Origin: Ziziphus jujuba
Lineage: Eukaryota; Streptophyta; Magnoliopsida; Rosales; Rhamnaceae
DNA length: 64,000 nt
NCBI RefSeq assembly: GCF_031755915.1
Contig: NC_083379.1
Coordinates: forward strand, 24,614,001 to 24,678,000
Direction of reading: 5' to 3'
This document shows, in pieces, positions 23,586 to 35,894 of the stretch (the first letter of the stretch is position 1; each line of letters opens with the position of its first letter). The notes beneath the pieces were generated by a model. That model saw nothing but the letters and a program-made list of their open reading frames with translations, made no database searches and had not been told where the DNA came from. The position numbers were made by a program, and so were the translations under genes.

Positions 23586-23900
23586 TCATAGGTGCAAACA
23601 AACCAAATATCTTGGATCAAACACTATCACAAAAAAATCTAGAAATACATGCTCATTATAGCAAAGATTACACTTTTTAAAGTTAGCAAATAATCTCTTC
23701 CAAATTTTAAAATTTCTACAAAGTAAAGCTCTCAACAAGGCAGATAAAGTTCTATACAACAAAAGCATCTTTAAATAAGCATCTTTATAAATCATAACCA
23801 CCAAAGGTTTATCATTAAAAATTTCTTTTTTAACCTCACACATGCTTAGATAAAAATTCTTCTTCTTCTTTTCTTTTTTATCTCTTTCCTTCCCACTCAC
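23586..23900 (-). pseudogene. Element D scrambled pol remnant
   Basis: Minus-strand frame with the same out-of-order joints as B: linker (MIYKDAYLKM), integrase scrap [14 protein letters not shown] scrap [20 protein letters not shown], then integrase C-terminus VFDPRYLVCLHL. It has no second linker copy, so D belongs with B rather than with E, F and G. Confidence 0.82.
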
Positions 23901-23989
23901 CGATTCAATGGGTTCTACGTCACTCTCAGCTTTTGCACCAAATTTCTCACTCTTGGGTTTATTATAATATTTCCACTCAACCTATGTTC

Positions 23990-25850
23990 TAAAGGACTTA
24001 CCTTGGACAGCAAGCTCATCTTTTCCCTCTTGAATGGATGGTGAAACCATTGGTGCCATACTAGTCTTCTCTCTGAGCCTCTCGGCTTCCCTCCTTTATT
24101 GTATTTGTAACTGATCTCTAAAAGCCTCCTTCGAGGTCAATGGCTCCAATTTAACGTTCTTGCCTTTAAATCTAAAAATAATACAATTCTCTCGACCATA
24201 ATGAATAGCATCTTTATCAAACTGCCATGGTCTACCTAATTGAATATGCCCGACATGCATAGGTACAACATCACACAAAACAACATCCACATATCTATGC
24301 TAAATTTTACCTTGGCTTGTTTATTCACTTTCATCTCACCACTATCATTAAGCCATTGTAATCTATAGGGTTCGAGATGTTTAATTGTTTCTAAGCCTAA
24401 TTTCTCAACCATAACGTTACTAATTACATTTGTGCAACTTCCACTATCAATTATCATACCTATCTTACCTTGGATTTCATATCGGCTGTGGAAGATGTTT
24501 TCCCTTTGAACTTGATCCTTATCCTTGTATACAGCGAGCACTCTCCTAGAAACATAATTTAATTCGGTATTGGGTGCATGTAGGGTCTCAGCCTCATCCT
24601 TAAAGACTTCCTCTTCTTGCTTGACATCATATCCACTTTTCTCGCTTTTCAATTCTAGCTCACCATTACCCTTTAACACCATGATTCTTCTATTTGGGCA
24701 TTGGCTAGCAATGTGTCCTCATCCCTGGCACTTAAACAAACAATTTCTCTAGATCTTGAAGGTGTAGGATCAGATTTACCTTCGTTCTTTGGTGCTTGGA
24801 CAGATTCGGTTCTAGCCTCTCTTTTTGGCCTATTTGAACTTTCTTCTCTAACTTTCGGCTTTGGCTTGTTTTTATAGGTACGATTGTTTCTTCAGCCACT
24901 TGGATTTGTCCTTGTACTGTTGAAAACACCCCTAAATCATGAGCTTACATCCCTCCTCTTGAATTGATGTTCAAGTTTAATAGCCACATGCAACATCTCC
25001 TCTAATTCCACATATTGTTGCAATTCTAATCGATTGGCTATCTCACTATTCAAACCACCTAAAACCTTTACCATGGTTGTTTCTCTATCTTCATTTATGC
25101 TTAACCTCATAATAAGCATCTCCATCTCCTTGTAATAATCCTCCACGGACCTATTTCCTTAAGATAAAGATTGAAGTCTTTGATGCAGCAACCTATAATA
25201 GTGTGATGGTACAAATCGCTTCCTCATGGCTCCTTTTCTTTGTTACCATGTAGTAATCAAGTCATCACCAACTCTTATTCGGGTGTTTTTCTCATTAGTC
25301 CACCATTGGAGTGCATACTGTCCAAATTCCATTACTACCAATTTAACTTTCTTGGCCTCCGAATAGTTGTGAAAGTAAAAAATCATCTCCATTCGCTCCT
25401 CTCATTCCAAATAAGCTTTCGAGTCACTTTTTCCCATGAAAGGTGGAATGTTTACCTTGATATTCCCAAGATCATCATCTTCATTCCTTGCTAGTCTCCC
25501 ATGGTTTTTCCTTCCTTGGAGTGCAAAACTTTCATCAAACTCCTCCTCCAAGTCATCTTCAAAGTTACCTTCCCACAATTCCTCTCTAGGTCACCCTCAG
25601 CCTCCTCGACCTCGAACTCCATGAGCATCAAACCTTATATTCGGCATTCCTTGGGATGTTTCTAATCTATTAATCCTTTGATTTATATGGTAAAATTGAG
25701 TTTTCATCCACTACAATTGCTCCAAGACGGCTCTCATGTCCATGTGCTCATCTTCACTCCCTAAAGCTAGAGAATCTCCTCTGAATCCTACAACTCTTCT
25801 TCATTAATTCTCATTCGTGGATCTCCTCTTCTTATCCTTGAATCTGCCAT
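23990..25850 (-). pseudogene. gag: Element D gag-protease (decayed)
   Basis: Starts at the conserved ATG (25850-25848, minus). Several stops and frameshifts leave pieces: 24937-25146 ([14 protein letters not shown]), 24732-24929, the protease stretch 24236-24682 ([13 protein letters not shown]) and 24096-24290 ([13 protein letters not shown]). In the zinc knuckle the Arg codon between the second Cys and the His is TGA. It has the same domain order as E. Confidence 0.85.
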
Positions 25851-27029
25851 ATTAGTATGAATAACACAAAAATAAAATAGGAACTCACCAAATTTACTCC
25901 CTCATGTGTTTCACTCAAATAAGGACTCGACATTGATGTTTGCACACTAGTTTCGACTTTTACCCTCTTTTAAGCTCACACTTTCTTGCCTTTTTCCACT
26001 CAAAGAATTATCTCAAAGTTCTAATTAAAACACCCTCAAAATAGCAATTAGATCATGAGTATCTCTTAATTAAACTTATCAAAAAAACAGTAGCAAAAAA
26101 ATAAGCAATACCGAGTGAATTTTTAAACAACTAATTTTTGACTTTTCTAAGCAAAAATAAGGCAATTTAACAAAGGAATTTTAGGAATCAATAAGAATTG
26201 GACCAGATGGTAGAAAATCAAGAGTTCAAGAATAAAAATTTAGAAAAATAAATTCAAACACAAACAAGAATCAATTTGGACAAAAATAAGGAATAGTTAT
26301 TGGTTGTTGTCTCTTGTAATTCAAGTTTTTGTATCAAATCCTTTAACTAATTTTAATCCAATATTTTTAGCACCCAAAATTAAAATATCCTACATAAAAA
26401 TTAATTCTCCAGCAACTCCAAATATTGAATAAATAGTCAACAATTCAGCAGTTTAAAGAAATTTCTAACAAACACCAAATTCAACAAACCGATCTTTTTT
26501 TTTTATTTGGCTTTTCTTCTTCTTTCTTTCTTTTTTTTTTTTTTTGTTTTTTTGCATTTTTATTTTACTCAAAGAATGTAAAAAAACTCCATTTCAAAAT
26601 ATCAACACCAAAAATAGCAATTCCACACCAAAAATCCACCAAACCCGTGACCTCCAACAACAAAATACAAATTTGCAATTTCTTTTTGTAAATCTATATA
26701 TGTTGCAACAAACACACCTTTTTTTTTTTTTTTGGAATATATGAATGAAAATATTTAAGATCAAAACAGCAAATAAAAATCAACAATAAACTAAATTACT
26801 AAGAACAAGGATAAAAAAAAATAAAAAAATAAAAAAACAACCAACAAACTAGGAAACAAAAATACCGTAAAACAAGGAAATCCTAGTTTAACTAGGAATG
26901 AATTTTTTTTTTTTTTTAATATGCAGGATGTGTATGATGATAGAATTAACCTTAACCTAATTCTAAAATTGCATATTAACACAAAACAAAATAATCCAAA
27001 CAAGATAGATCAAACCTAAACAAAATTTG

Positions 27030-27041
27030 GCTCTGATACCA
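27030..27041 (-). other. Primer-binding site of element D
   Basis: GCTCTGATACCA on the plus strand, a perfect reverse-complement match to TGGTATCAGAGC, 2 bases from the reverse 5' LTR. Confidence 0.88.
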
Positions 27042-27043
27042 AA

Positions 27044-28033
27044 TGATACGAACCTAGGACGACCTGCGCCTAAACCTATATTATAATAGTCCGGATCTAA
27101 TTATGTTTAAGTTCTAATGATCACCTTAACCCCTAACCAACCTGTGATTAGAAACCCTGGTATATGATGAATACGTCACAATAGGCGACGGATATCCTAT
27201 TGACAAGTCAAAACTAAAACACTCATTCACTAATGGAGTTTTAGGTGTTCAAAGAAACCAAAGAGAATTCAATCTCACAAATAATTTTCTATATGAATAA
27301 TGTACTGAATATTATTGATAAAACAAGCCTTAAATAGGCTAAAATTTACAAAATAGAACCCTAATTATCCAGGTAAAATCGGCCACCAAAGAATAGCAAA
27401 CTTAGCTTGGCCGAAATTCACCTCTTTTTCTAATCTAATTTGGATTCATTAATTTCTTTATTTTGAATTAGGAATTAATTAATTTACAATGAAAATAATA
27501 AAATAATAACTTTCCTAATTTGATTTGTCCAGAAAATAAATAAATAGAAACCAAATAAAAGACTAATTTCCTAAAACAAATAGTCAAAATCAAATTTGGA
27601 AACTAGTTGACTAATTTGACTACGAAGGTATCTTTGACCAATCTCCAGCTTGTTTGGGCTCCAAATCAGCTTTCATATGCCATTTAGAATGCCAAATATG
27701 ATTAATAATGATTCTCGCACGTTGCGCCTTGATTCGAATAAGTCAAACAAGAAGAAAAGTCAAAGTCAGCAGCTAAACAACACATTTTCGGCCAAATTAA
27801 TATGCTATCCGTACAAGTCCTTTTTAGATGCTTTTGATTCTACCTTGGCTGGATTCCATGTTCTATTAATAATATTCATTAAGTTTATGAAATGTTAGAA
27901 CCATTCCTTGCTACCCGGAGTCCAAATTTGCACAAAATTAGCTACCCGAGTCCATATCGGCTTCCACCACTCGGATGCTTAGAACAAGCTTTGTATCTTC
28001 GGGTATGGATAAACTCTTTTGAAAATTAACTAG
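27044..28033 (-). repeat. Element D 5' LTR, larger part
   Basis: Reverse LTR starting TGATACGAACCTAGG, cut at 28033 by element F. It resumes at 39953 (TCCCTATATAAATGC) and ends at 40085. Confidence 0.87.
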
Positions 28034-29056
28034 TGATACGAACCTAGGATGACCTGCCTCTAAACCCATATTATATTAACCCGGATCTTAATTAAATTCA
28101 AGTTCTAATGGAATTGACCTCAACTACTAACCAACCTGTGGTTAAAAACCTTGGTATAATGTAGACGCCACAATAGGGGATGGAAAACCTATTGATAAGT
28201 CAAGCTAAAACAACCACTTCTCTAATGGTCTTTTAGGTGTTCTCAAAGAACAAAGAGATAATTAATCTCACAAGTATTTTCTTAATCAAATCAAAGTTGT
28301 ATTCTTATTGAAAAATAAGCCTTTAAATAGGCTTTGAAAGAAACAAAATAAACACTAAAAACCCTAGGAAAAACCGGCCACACACATAAAGAAACCTAGT
28401 TGGCCACAACTATACTTCCTTTCCGAATCTAAGTTTGATTAATTAATTCCTTTATATTAAATTAGGAATTAATTAATTTACAATAAAATAAAAACCTTCC
28501 TAAAGTTATTTGTCCAGACAATAAATAAATAAACACCCAAAAAAAAATAAAGTCAATCGCAAATTAGGTAACGAGTTGACTTTAACATCTAGGCTGAATT
28601 ATGTCTTCAACCGAGCTAACTTATGTCTGCCTGATGTCCGAGCTAACTTATGGCCTATCCGAGCTAACTAATGTCTGTCCGAGCTAACTTGTGTCTGGCC
28701 GAGCTAACTGATGTCTATCCGAGATAAGTTGTGTCTGGCCGAGCTAAGTTACATCCGATGTCCGAAGTCCGAGATCAGATGTCCGATATAGTTGATAGCC
28801 GAGGTGGAATGTTGTCCGAGGTATAAATGTGCTGTTGATGTCCAAAGGAATTGGTGTTGTCCGGGACATGGATGACACTAGTGTTGTCCTAGACATGGAT
28901 GGACTGATGTTGTCCGAGGTAAAAAATTCTCCCCGAGGTGTGGATGTGCTCCGACGTATGGATGCCCTCCGAGGTATCCGAGGTATGGTTGCCCTCCGAG
29001 GTATGGATATCCTCTGAGACATGGATGGATGTGTGGGCGCGGGCAGAATCACATCA
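28034..29056 (-). repeat. Element F 3' LTR
   Basis: 1023-bp reverse LTR from TGATACGAACCTAGG to AGAATCACATCA. Its U3 has two minisatellite blocks, about 28609-28757 and 28910-29035. Confidence 0.87.
28609..29035 (-). repeat. U3 minisatellite in the element F LTR
   Basis: First block (28609-28757): about seven degenerate copies of a unit near 20-23 bp with core CCGAGCTAACTTATGTCTG. Second block (28910-29035): several copies of about 20 bp with core CCGAGGTATGGATG. A reverse-complement version of the first unit occurs in the LTRs of A (AGCTCGGACAT) and a shortened version in the F 5' LTR (33449-33560). Confidence 0.75.
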
Positions 29057-29069
29057 TTCCCCTCCTCTT
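29057..29069 (-). other. Polypurine tract of element F
   Basis: Minus-strand AAGAGGAGGGGAA directly before the 3' LTR. Confidence 0.85.
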
Positions 29070-30886
29070 GAAAAGGATTTGTCCTCAAATCAAGAGCATC
29101 ACCTGTAGCAAAAAGAGATAAGTCAGTAACATTAAATGTAGTATGAACATTATACTCACCCAGCAAATCAAACCAAATCAAATTTCCATCTCGACGCAGC
29201 ATAAGCTTGGACTTCCCTTGCTCGGGAAACCTTTCCTTTCTTAGGTGCAAATCTCCTGGATCAAACACTATCACAACAACGACTAAAAATTCATGCTCAT
29301 TATAGCAAAAATTACTTTCTTTAAAGTTAGCAAATAATCTTTTCCAAATGTTCAAATTGCCACAAGTAAAGCTCTCAACAATGCAAATAAAGACATCTTT
29401 AAATAAATATCTTTGAAATTCATGGTCAGCAATGATTGCTTATTCATAATCACTTTATTAACATCACCAAAGCTAGGATAAAAATTTATATTTTTCCTTT
29501 CTTGTCTTCCTTTTCCTTTCTCACTCATGGCCATCTCACCTTCCTCACTCTCGGCTTTTGCACCAAATTTCTCACTCTTGGTTTTATTAAAACCTCTCCA
29601 CACAACCTGAGTATTAGAAGACTTACCTTGGACAGCAAGCTCACCTTTTCCCTCTTGACTGGATGGTAGTCCACTTGGACTTTCATTTGGAAAGACATCT
29701 CTAAATTCCTTCAAAAGAGAAATCATTGAACTTGGCAATTCAAGTTCTTCAAAGTTAGTTTGATCATTAAAATAATTTTCTTTATAAATCATGACCAGCA
29801 AGGGTTTTGTACATTCAATAGCCTTATTAATATTCCTAAAACTCAAATAAAAATTCTGGTTTTTCCTCTCTTTTCTTTCTTTTCTTTTTCTTTCCTCGGT
29901 TTGGCTCCCATTGGAGGAAATTTCCAGATTTTTGGTGCTCTTGGGTTTGCTCTCTTTTCTCACCCCTCTCTCAGCTTTTTCTTGGTTCTTCAACTCAATT
30001 TGGGTTTTAGAAAGCTTACCTTGATCAACAACCTCAATCTCACCTTCTTGAAAGGATGGTGAAGTCGTTGGTGCCGTACTTGCTTTTTCCTTGAGCTTTT
30101 CGGCTTCTCTCCTTTGTTCCATTTTTAATTGGTCTTTGTAAACCTCCTTAGGAGATAATGGTTCCAGCTTGATTTTCTTCCCTTTAAACCTGAAAACAAT
30201 ACTATTTTCTTGACCAAAATAAGTAGCATCTTTATCAAACTGCCATGGCCAGCCTAATAGTATATGCCCAGCAATCATGGGTACAATATCACATAAAACT
30301 ACATCCTCATATCTACCTATATTAAATTTTACTTTGGCTTGTTTGTTTACTTTCATCTCACCACTATCATTAAGCCATTGTAATCTATATGGTTCAGGAT
30401 GTTTTATTGTTTTTAAGCCCAATTTATCAACTACAAGGTTACTTATTACATTAGTACAACTCCCACTATCTATAATCATGCTACAAATTTTACCTTGTAT
30501 TTCACAACGAGTGTGGAAGATGTTCTCACGCTGAATTTGTTCTTCATCCTTGTAGACAGCAAGTACCCTCCTCGAGACCAAATTTAGCTCAACAATTGAT
30601 GTGTTTAATGCTTCGGCCTCTTCATCAAGTCCTTCATCTTCTTGTTCAATTTCAGCCTCACTAGCCTCACTTTCGGATTCCACCTCTCCATTACCCCTAA
30701 TTACCATTATCCTTCTATTTGGGCATTGACTGGATATATGTCCTCTTCCTTGGAACTTGAAACAAATAATTTCTCTTGACTTTTGAAGTTTAGGTTCAGA
30801 TTTTACCTCACCTTTAATGGCTTGGACAGATTCGATTTTAAATTCTTTCCTTAGCCGGTTGGTAGCTTCTTCACCAAGTTTCGACT
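29070..30886 (-). pseudogene. Element F protease, duplicated linker and scrambled pol remnant
   Basis: A 451-codon frame (29352-30707) carries the protease ([13 protein letters not shown]), the first linker, the RT N-terminus ([17 protein letters not shown]) and the second linker copy. It ends where an indel removes part of the integrase scrap (LFALLRALL). The next frame (29355 down to 28744) has the RT scrap LFANFKESNFCYNEHEF and integrase C-terminus [14 protein letters not shown], then enters the LTR. In the zinc knuckle upstream the second Cys is Phe (CFKFQGRGH). Confidence 0.82.
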
Positions 30887-31891
30887 TCAGCTTGCTTTCA
30901 TAGTGGAATTGTTTTCCCAGCCACTTGAACTTGTCCTTCCATTGCTGGAAACTCCTCCAAACCGTGTGCTAACACCCCTCCTCCTCTTGAATTGGTTCTC
31001 AAGCTTAATTGCTACATGCAACATCTCCTCCAATTCCAAGTATTGTTGTAATTCAAGTTGGTTGGCAATGTCACGGTTCAAACCACCAAGAAATCTCGCC
31101 ATTGTTGCCTCTCTATCCTCATTCATAGTCAACCTCATCATTAACACCTCCATCTCTTTATAATAATCCTCCACGGACCTGCTTCCTTGAGACAAAGATT
31201 GAAGCCTTTGATGTAGCAATCTATGGTAATGGGATGGCACAAACCGCTTTCTCATGGCTCCTTTCATTTGTCGCCATGTTGTAATCAAGTCATCACCAAC
31301 TCTCCTTCGGGTATTTTGCTCATTGGTCCACCATTGGAGAGCATAATGTCCAAACTCCATTGCTGCCCACTTCACCTTCTTACCCTCCGAATAATTATGG
31401 CAGTCGAAAATCATCTCCATCTTTTCTTCCCACTCCAAATACGCCTCGGGATCACTTTTTCCCATGAATGGTGGGATGTTGATCTTGATATTTCCCAAAT
31501 CATCATCTGTATCTTCCTTCCTATATCTTTCACGGCCAGCTCTATCTTGGACAGCAAAAGCTTCGTCCATACCATCTTCAAAGTCTCCACCAAATGGCTC
31601 CTCATCAACTTCCTCTCTCGGTCTCTCGCGACCTCCTCGGCCTCGCCCTCGCCCTCCATGGAATTCTTGCCTATTTCTAGTATTCAGCATTCCTTGTGAG
31701 GCTTCTAGCCTTCCCATTCTTTGATTGATATGCTCAACTTGAGCACTAACCCGCTGTATTGACTCCAAAATAGCTCTCATGTCCACTTGGTCTCCACTCT
31801 CGGTAGCTCAGGCATCGCCATGGAATGCTACGGACTCCTCCTCATTGATCCTTAAGGGTGGATCTCCTCTCCTTATTCTTGATTCTGTCAT
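30887..31891 (-). pseudogene. gag: Element F gag (decayed)
   Basis: Minus-strand Gag from ATG 31891-31889 (MTESRIRRG). A TGA at 31810-31808 replaces an Arg codon (CGA in sisters). The next 299 codons (30887-31786) are open and cover the coiled coil, the Arg/Gly patch and the capsid-like core. A 1-bp deletion in the Ser/Gly-rich spacer ends the frame just before the zinc knuckle. Confidence 0.87.
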
Positions 31892-33059
31892 GTTATTATA
31901 ATAATGCAATAGAAATTAAATCGGACCTTACAATTTCACTCCCTTACGTGTTTCACTCAAATGAGGACTCGACACTCGTGTTTGCACACTAGTTTCGGCT
32001 TTTACCCTCTTTTAAGCTCACACACTCTTGCCTTTTTCCACTCAATGAATTATCTCAAAGTTCTAATTAAAACACCCACAAAACAGCAATTAGATCACTA
32101 GTATGTTTTAATTAAACTTATCAACAAACAACAAGCAAAAGGTAGGCAATACCGAAAGAATCCAACAAATCCTAATTTTTCGGCTTTCTAAACAAGAAAA
32201 CACATAAAATGATGGGAAAATGTTGGAATTTTTGAAAACTGCACCAGATGGTAGTAGATTATGAGTTCAAGAATAAAATTCCAGAAAAAGAAATTCAAAT
32301 ACGAACAAGAATCAATGAGAACAAAAATATAGAAAAGTTGTTGGTTGTTGTTCTTTGTAATTCAAGTTTTGTATCAATTCCTTTAACTAATTTTAATCCA
32401 AATAATTTAAGCACCCAAAATCCAAATATCCAGCAGCAAAAATAATTTCCCAGCAACTCAAATATTGAATAAATAATCAAAAAAACAGCAGCTCCAACAA
32501 ATTTCCAGCAAACAAATCAAACTCCAACAAACCGAAATATTTTTCTTTTTTTTTTTTTTTTTTTTGGGCTTTACCTCTTCTTTTTTTTTTTTTTTCCTTT
32601 CTTTTTTTTTTCACTAACAGAACATAAACAACTGCAGTAGCAAGAAAAATTACCAAAATTGCAATTCCAACTCCAAAACAAACACCAAACCCGTGACCTC
32701 CAAATAAACACAGATATGCAGTTTTTTTTTTTTTTAAATGTTGCCGCAAACTGTTTTTCTTTTCTTTTTTTAATAGATGAAGGCAAATATTTAGGACTAA
32801 AACAGCAAAGAAAAATCAACAAAAACCAAAATCAACAAGAACAATGATGAAAAACAACCAACAAACTAGGAAACAAAAAAATACGATAAAACTAGGAAAT
32901 CCTAATTCAACTAGGAATGAATTTTATTTATTTATTCTTTTTAAAGATATGCTGAACGTGTATGGGACAGATGCAACCTTAACCTAATGCTAAAGTTGCA
33001 GAATAACACAAAAAAACAAATAAAGCAAATAAAGATAGATCAAACCTGAACAAAATTTA

Positions 33060-33071
33060 GCTCTGATACCA
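33060..33071 (-). other. Primer-binding site of element F
   Basis: Perfect GCTCTGATACCA (reverse complement of TGGTATCAGAGC), 2 bases from the reverse LTR at 33074. Confidence 0.88.
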
Positions 33072-33073
33072 AA

Positions 33074-33563
33074 TGATACGAACCTAGGACGACCTGCTCC
33101 TATACCCGTATTATATTAGCCCCGATCTTAATTAAGTTCAAGTTCTAATGGAATTGACCTCAACCCCTAACCAACCTGTGGTTAGAAACCTTGGTATAAT
33201 GAAGACGCCACAATAGGGGATGGAAAACCTATTGATAAGTCAAGCTAAAACAACCAATTCTCTAATGTAAGTTTGATTAATTAATTCCTTTATATTAAAT
33301 TAGGAATTAATTAATTTACAATAAAATAAAAACCTTCCTAAAGTTATTTGTCCAGACAATAAATAAATAAAAACCCAAAAAGAAATAAAGTCAATCGCAA
33401 ATTAGGTAACGAGTTGACTTTAACATCTAGGCTGAATTATGTCTTCAACCGAGCTAACATATGTCTGCCTGATGTCTGAGCTAACTTATGGATGCCCTCC
33501 GAGGTATCCAAGGTATGGTTGCCCTCCGAGGTATGGATATCCTCCGAGACATGGATGGATGTG
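33074..33563 (-). repeat. Element F 5' LTR, larger part, internally deleted
   Basis: Reverse LTR starting TGATACGAACCTAGG, interrupted at 33563 by element G and finishing at 39925-39947 (ends AGAATCACATCA). Total is only about 0.52 kb: relative to the F 3' LTR, sequence is missing at about 33268 (promoter region) and at about 33489 (minisatellite). Confidence 0.85.
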
Positions 33564-34134
33564 TGATGTGATTCCGCCCGAGCCCGCTCAACCGATAACC
33601 CGCTGGGGTGCTGACTCGACACGGATGAAGACTAGGCCAATCACAAAAGCTCAAATTAAGAGATTTAAGGGCAACCTGGGAGTATTTATACAGAGGGTAA
33701 TCAATCTCAACAGAGCTTGTCCATACTTGAAGATACAAAGCCTATTCGAAGCATCCAAGTGGTGGAAGCCGATACAGACCCGGGTGACGATTTTGGTACA
33801 TTTTTTTGAGTCCGGGAAGCATGAAATGGTTCCAATGCTTTATGGGTTCAATACATATGCCTAAGAGGTAATGGAATCAAGTTAAAGCAGCCTCAAATGC
33901 AATCAAAAAGGGCTTGTACGGATAGCATCAACAATTTGGCCGAATTTGCTGTATTGCTTGCTGGCTTTACTGTATTTTACTGTATTAGCCTTTTCTTATT
34001 TTTCCAAGCATGGGCAACGTGTGGGACTTCATATTTAGCTTATTTGGCATCCTAAAAAGCATCTAGAAGCTGATTTGAAGCTCAAAGAGGTCAAAGATTG
34101 ATCAAATTCAACTTGATAAAAAAGCTAGCATTTT

Positions 34135-34175
34135 TAGTTTCCTAATTTGTTTTTACTTTTTGTTTTAGGAAACTA
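34135..34175 (+). promoter_or_regulatory. U3 inverted repeat 1
   Basis: TAGTTTCCTAA (34135-34145) and TTAGGAAACTA (34165-34175) form an 11-bp perfect stem with a 19-base loop. The pair is kept in B, C, D, E, G and H but not in A. Function unknown. Confidence 0.6.
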
Positions 34176-34257
34176 CCATTACTTTTAGGTTTTTATTTAT
34201 TTATTTTCTGGATAAATAACTTTAGGAAGGTTTTTATTTTATTATTTCCATTGTAAA

Positions 34258-34295
34258 TTAATTAATTCCTAATTCAAAATAAAGGAATTAATTAA
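34258..34295 (+). promoter_or_regulatory. U3 inverted repeat 2
   Basis: TTAATTAATTCCT (34258-34270) and AGGAATTAATTAA (34283-34295) form a 13-bp perfect stem with a 12-base loop, 120 bp upstream of the TATA-like box. It is present in all LTRs of the family here, with arms decayed to different extents. Confidence 0.65.
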
Positions 34296-34415
34296 TCAAA
34301 TTTAGTTTAGGAAACTTAGTTTAGGACATATTAGAATTTGGTCAAGTTTCCTAATTCCTATAGGAGTCCGGTTTTGAATTAATTTTTTAGGGTTTTTTTC
34401 TTTGTAATCTTAGCC

Positions 34416-34424
34416 TATTTAAAG
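34416..34424 (+). promoter_or_regulatory. Candidate core promoter box in the element G 5' LTR
   Basis: TATTTAAAG in the same context as in E and A. Inferred from position and conservation only. Confidence 0.5.
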
Positions 34425-34715
34425 GCTTATTTTTCAATATGAATACAACTTTTGATTTGAATAAGAAAATACTTATGAGATTAATTATCTCTTTGTTCTT
34501 TGAGAACACCTAAAACACCATTAGAGAATTGGTTGTTTTAGCTTGACTTATCAATAGGTTTTCCATCCCCTATTGTGGCGTCTACATTATACCAAGGTTT
34601 CTAACCACAGGTTGGTTAGGGGTTGAGGTCCATTCCATTAGAACTTGAACTTAATTAAAGATCCGGGCTAATATAATACGGGTTTAGGAGCAGGTCGTCC
34701 TAGGTTCGTATCATT

Positions 34716-34727
34716 TGGTATCAGAGC
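34716..34727 (+). other. Primer-binding site of element G
   Basis: Perfect TGGTATCAGAGC, 2 bases after the 5' LTR. Confidence 0.9.
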
Positions 34728-35894
34728 TAAATTTTGTTCAGGTTTGATCTATCTTTATTTGCTTTATTTGTTTTTGTGTTATTCTGCAATTTTAGCATTA
34801 GGTTAAGGTTGCATCCATCCTATACACGTTCAGCATCTTAAAAAAAAAAAAAAAAAAATTCATTCCTAGTTGAATTAGGATTTCCTAGTTTTATCGTATT
34901 TTTGTTTCCTAGTTTGTTGGTTGTCTTTTATCATTGTTCTTGTTAATTTGGTTTTTGTTGATTTTTCTTTGCTGTTTTAGTCTTAAATATTTGCATTCAT
35001 ATATTCAAAAAAAAAAAAAAAAAAAAAGAAGTTTGCGGCAACATTTAAAAAAAACAAAAAAAAAAAAAACTGCACATTTTGTTTATTTGGAGGTCACGGG
35101 TTTGGTGTTTGTTTTGGAGTTGGAATTACAATTTTGGTAATTATTCTTGCTACTGCAGTTATTTATGTTCTGTGAGTGAAAAAAAAAAAAGAAGGTAAAG
35201 CCGAATAAAAAAAAAAAACAAAAAAAAAAGAAGAAAAAAAAATATTTCGGTTTGTTGGAGTTTGATTTGTTTGCTGGAAATTTGTTGGAGCTGCTGGTTT
35301 TTTTTTTTTGTTTATTTATTCAATATTTGAATTGCTGGGAAATTATTTTTGCTGGTGGATATTTGGATTTTGGGTGCTTAAATTATTTGGATTAAAATCA
35401 GTTAAAGGATTTGATACAAAACTTGAATTACAAAGAACAACAACCAACAACTATTCTATATTTTTGATCAATTTGATTCTTGTTCGTATTTGAATTTCTT
35501 TTTCTGGAATGTTATTCTTGAACTCATAATCTACTACCATCTGGTGCAGTTTTCAAAAATTCCAACGTTTTCCCATTATTTTGTGTTTTCTTGTCTAGAA
35601 AGCCGAAAAATTAGGATTTGTTGGATTCTTTCGGTATTGCCTACTTTTTGCTACTGCTTTGTTGATAAGTTTAATTAAAACATACTAGTGATCTAATTGC
35701 TGTTTTGTGGGTGTTTTAATTAGAACTTTGAGATAATTCATTGAGTGGAAAAAGGCAAGAGTGTATGAGCTTAAAAGAGGGTAAAAGCCGAAACTAGTAT
35801 GCAAACACGAGTGACGAGTCCTCATTTGAGTGAAACACGTAAGGGAGTGAAATTGTAAGGTCCTATTTTATTTCTATTGCATTATTGTACTAAC

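Larger units (their letters stand above)
33564..34713 (+). repeat. Element G 5' LTR
   Basis: TGATGTGATTCCGCCC to TTCGTATCA. Contains two U3 inverted repeats (34135-34175 and 34258-34295) and a TATTTAAAG box (34416-34424). Confidence 0.92.
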
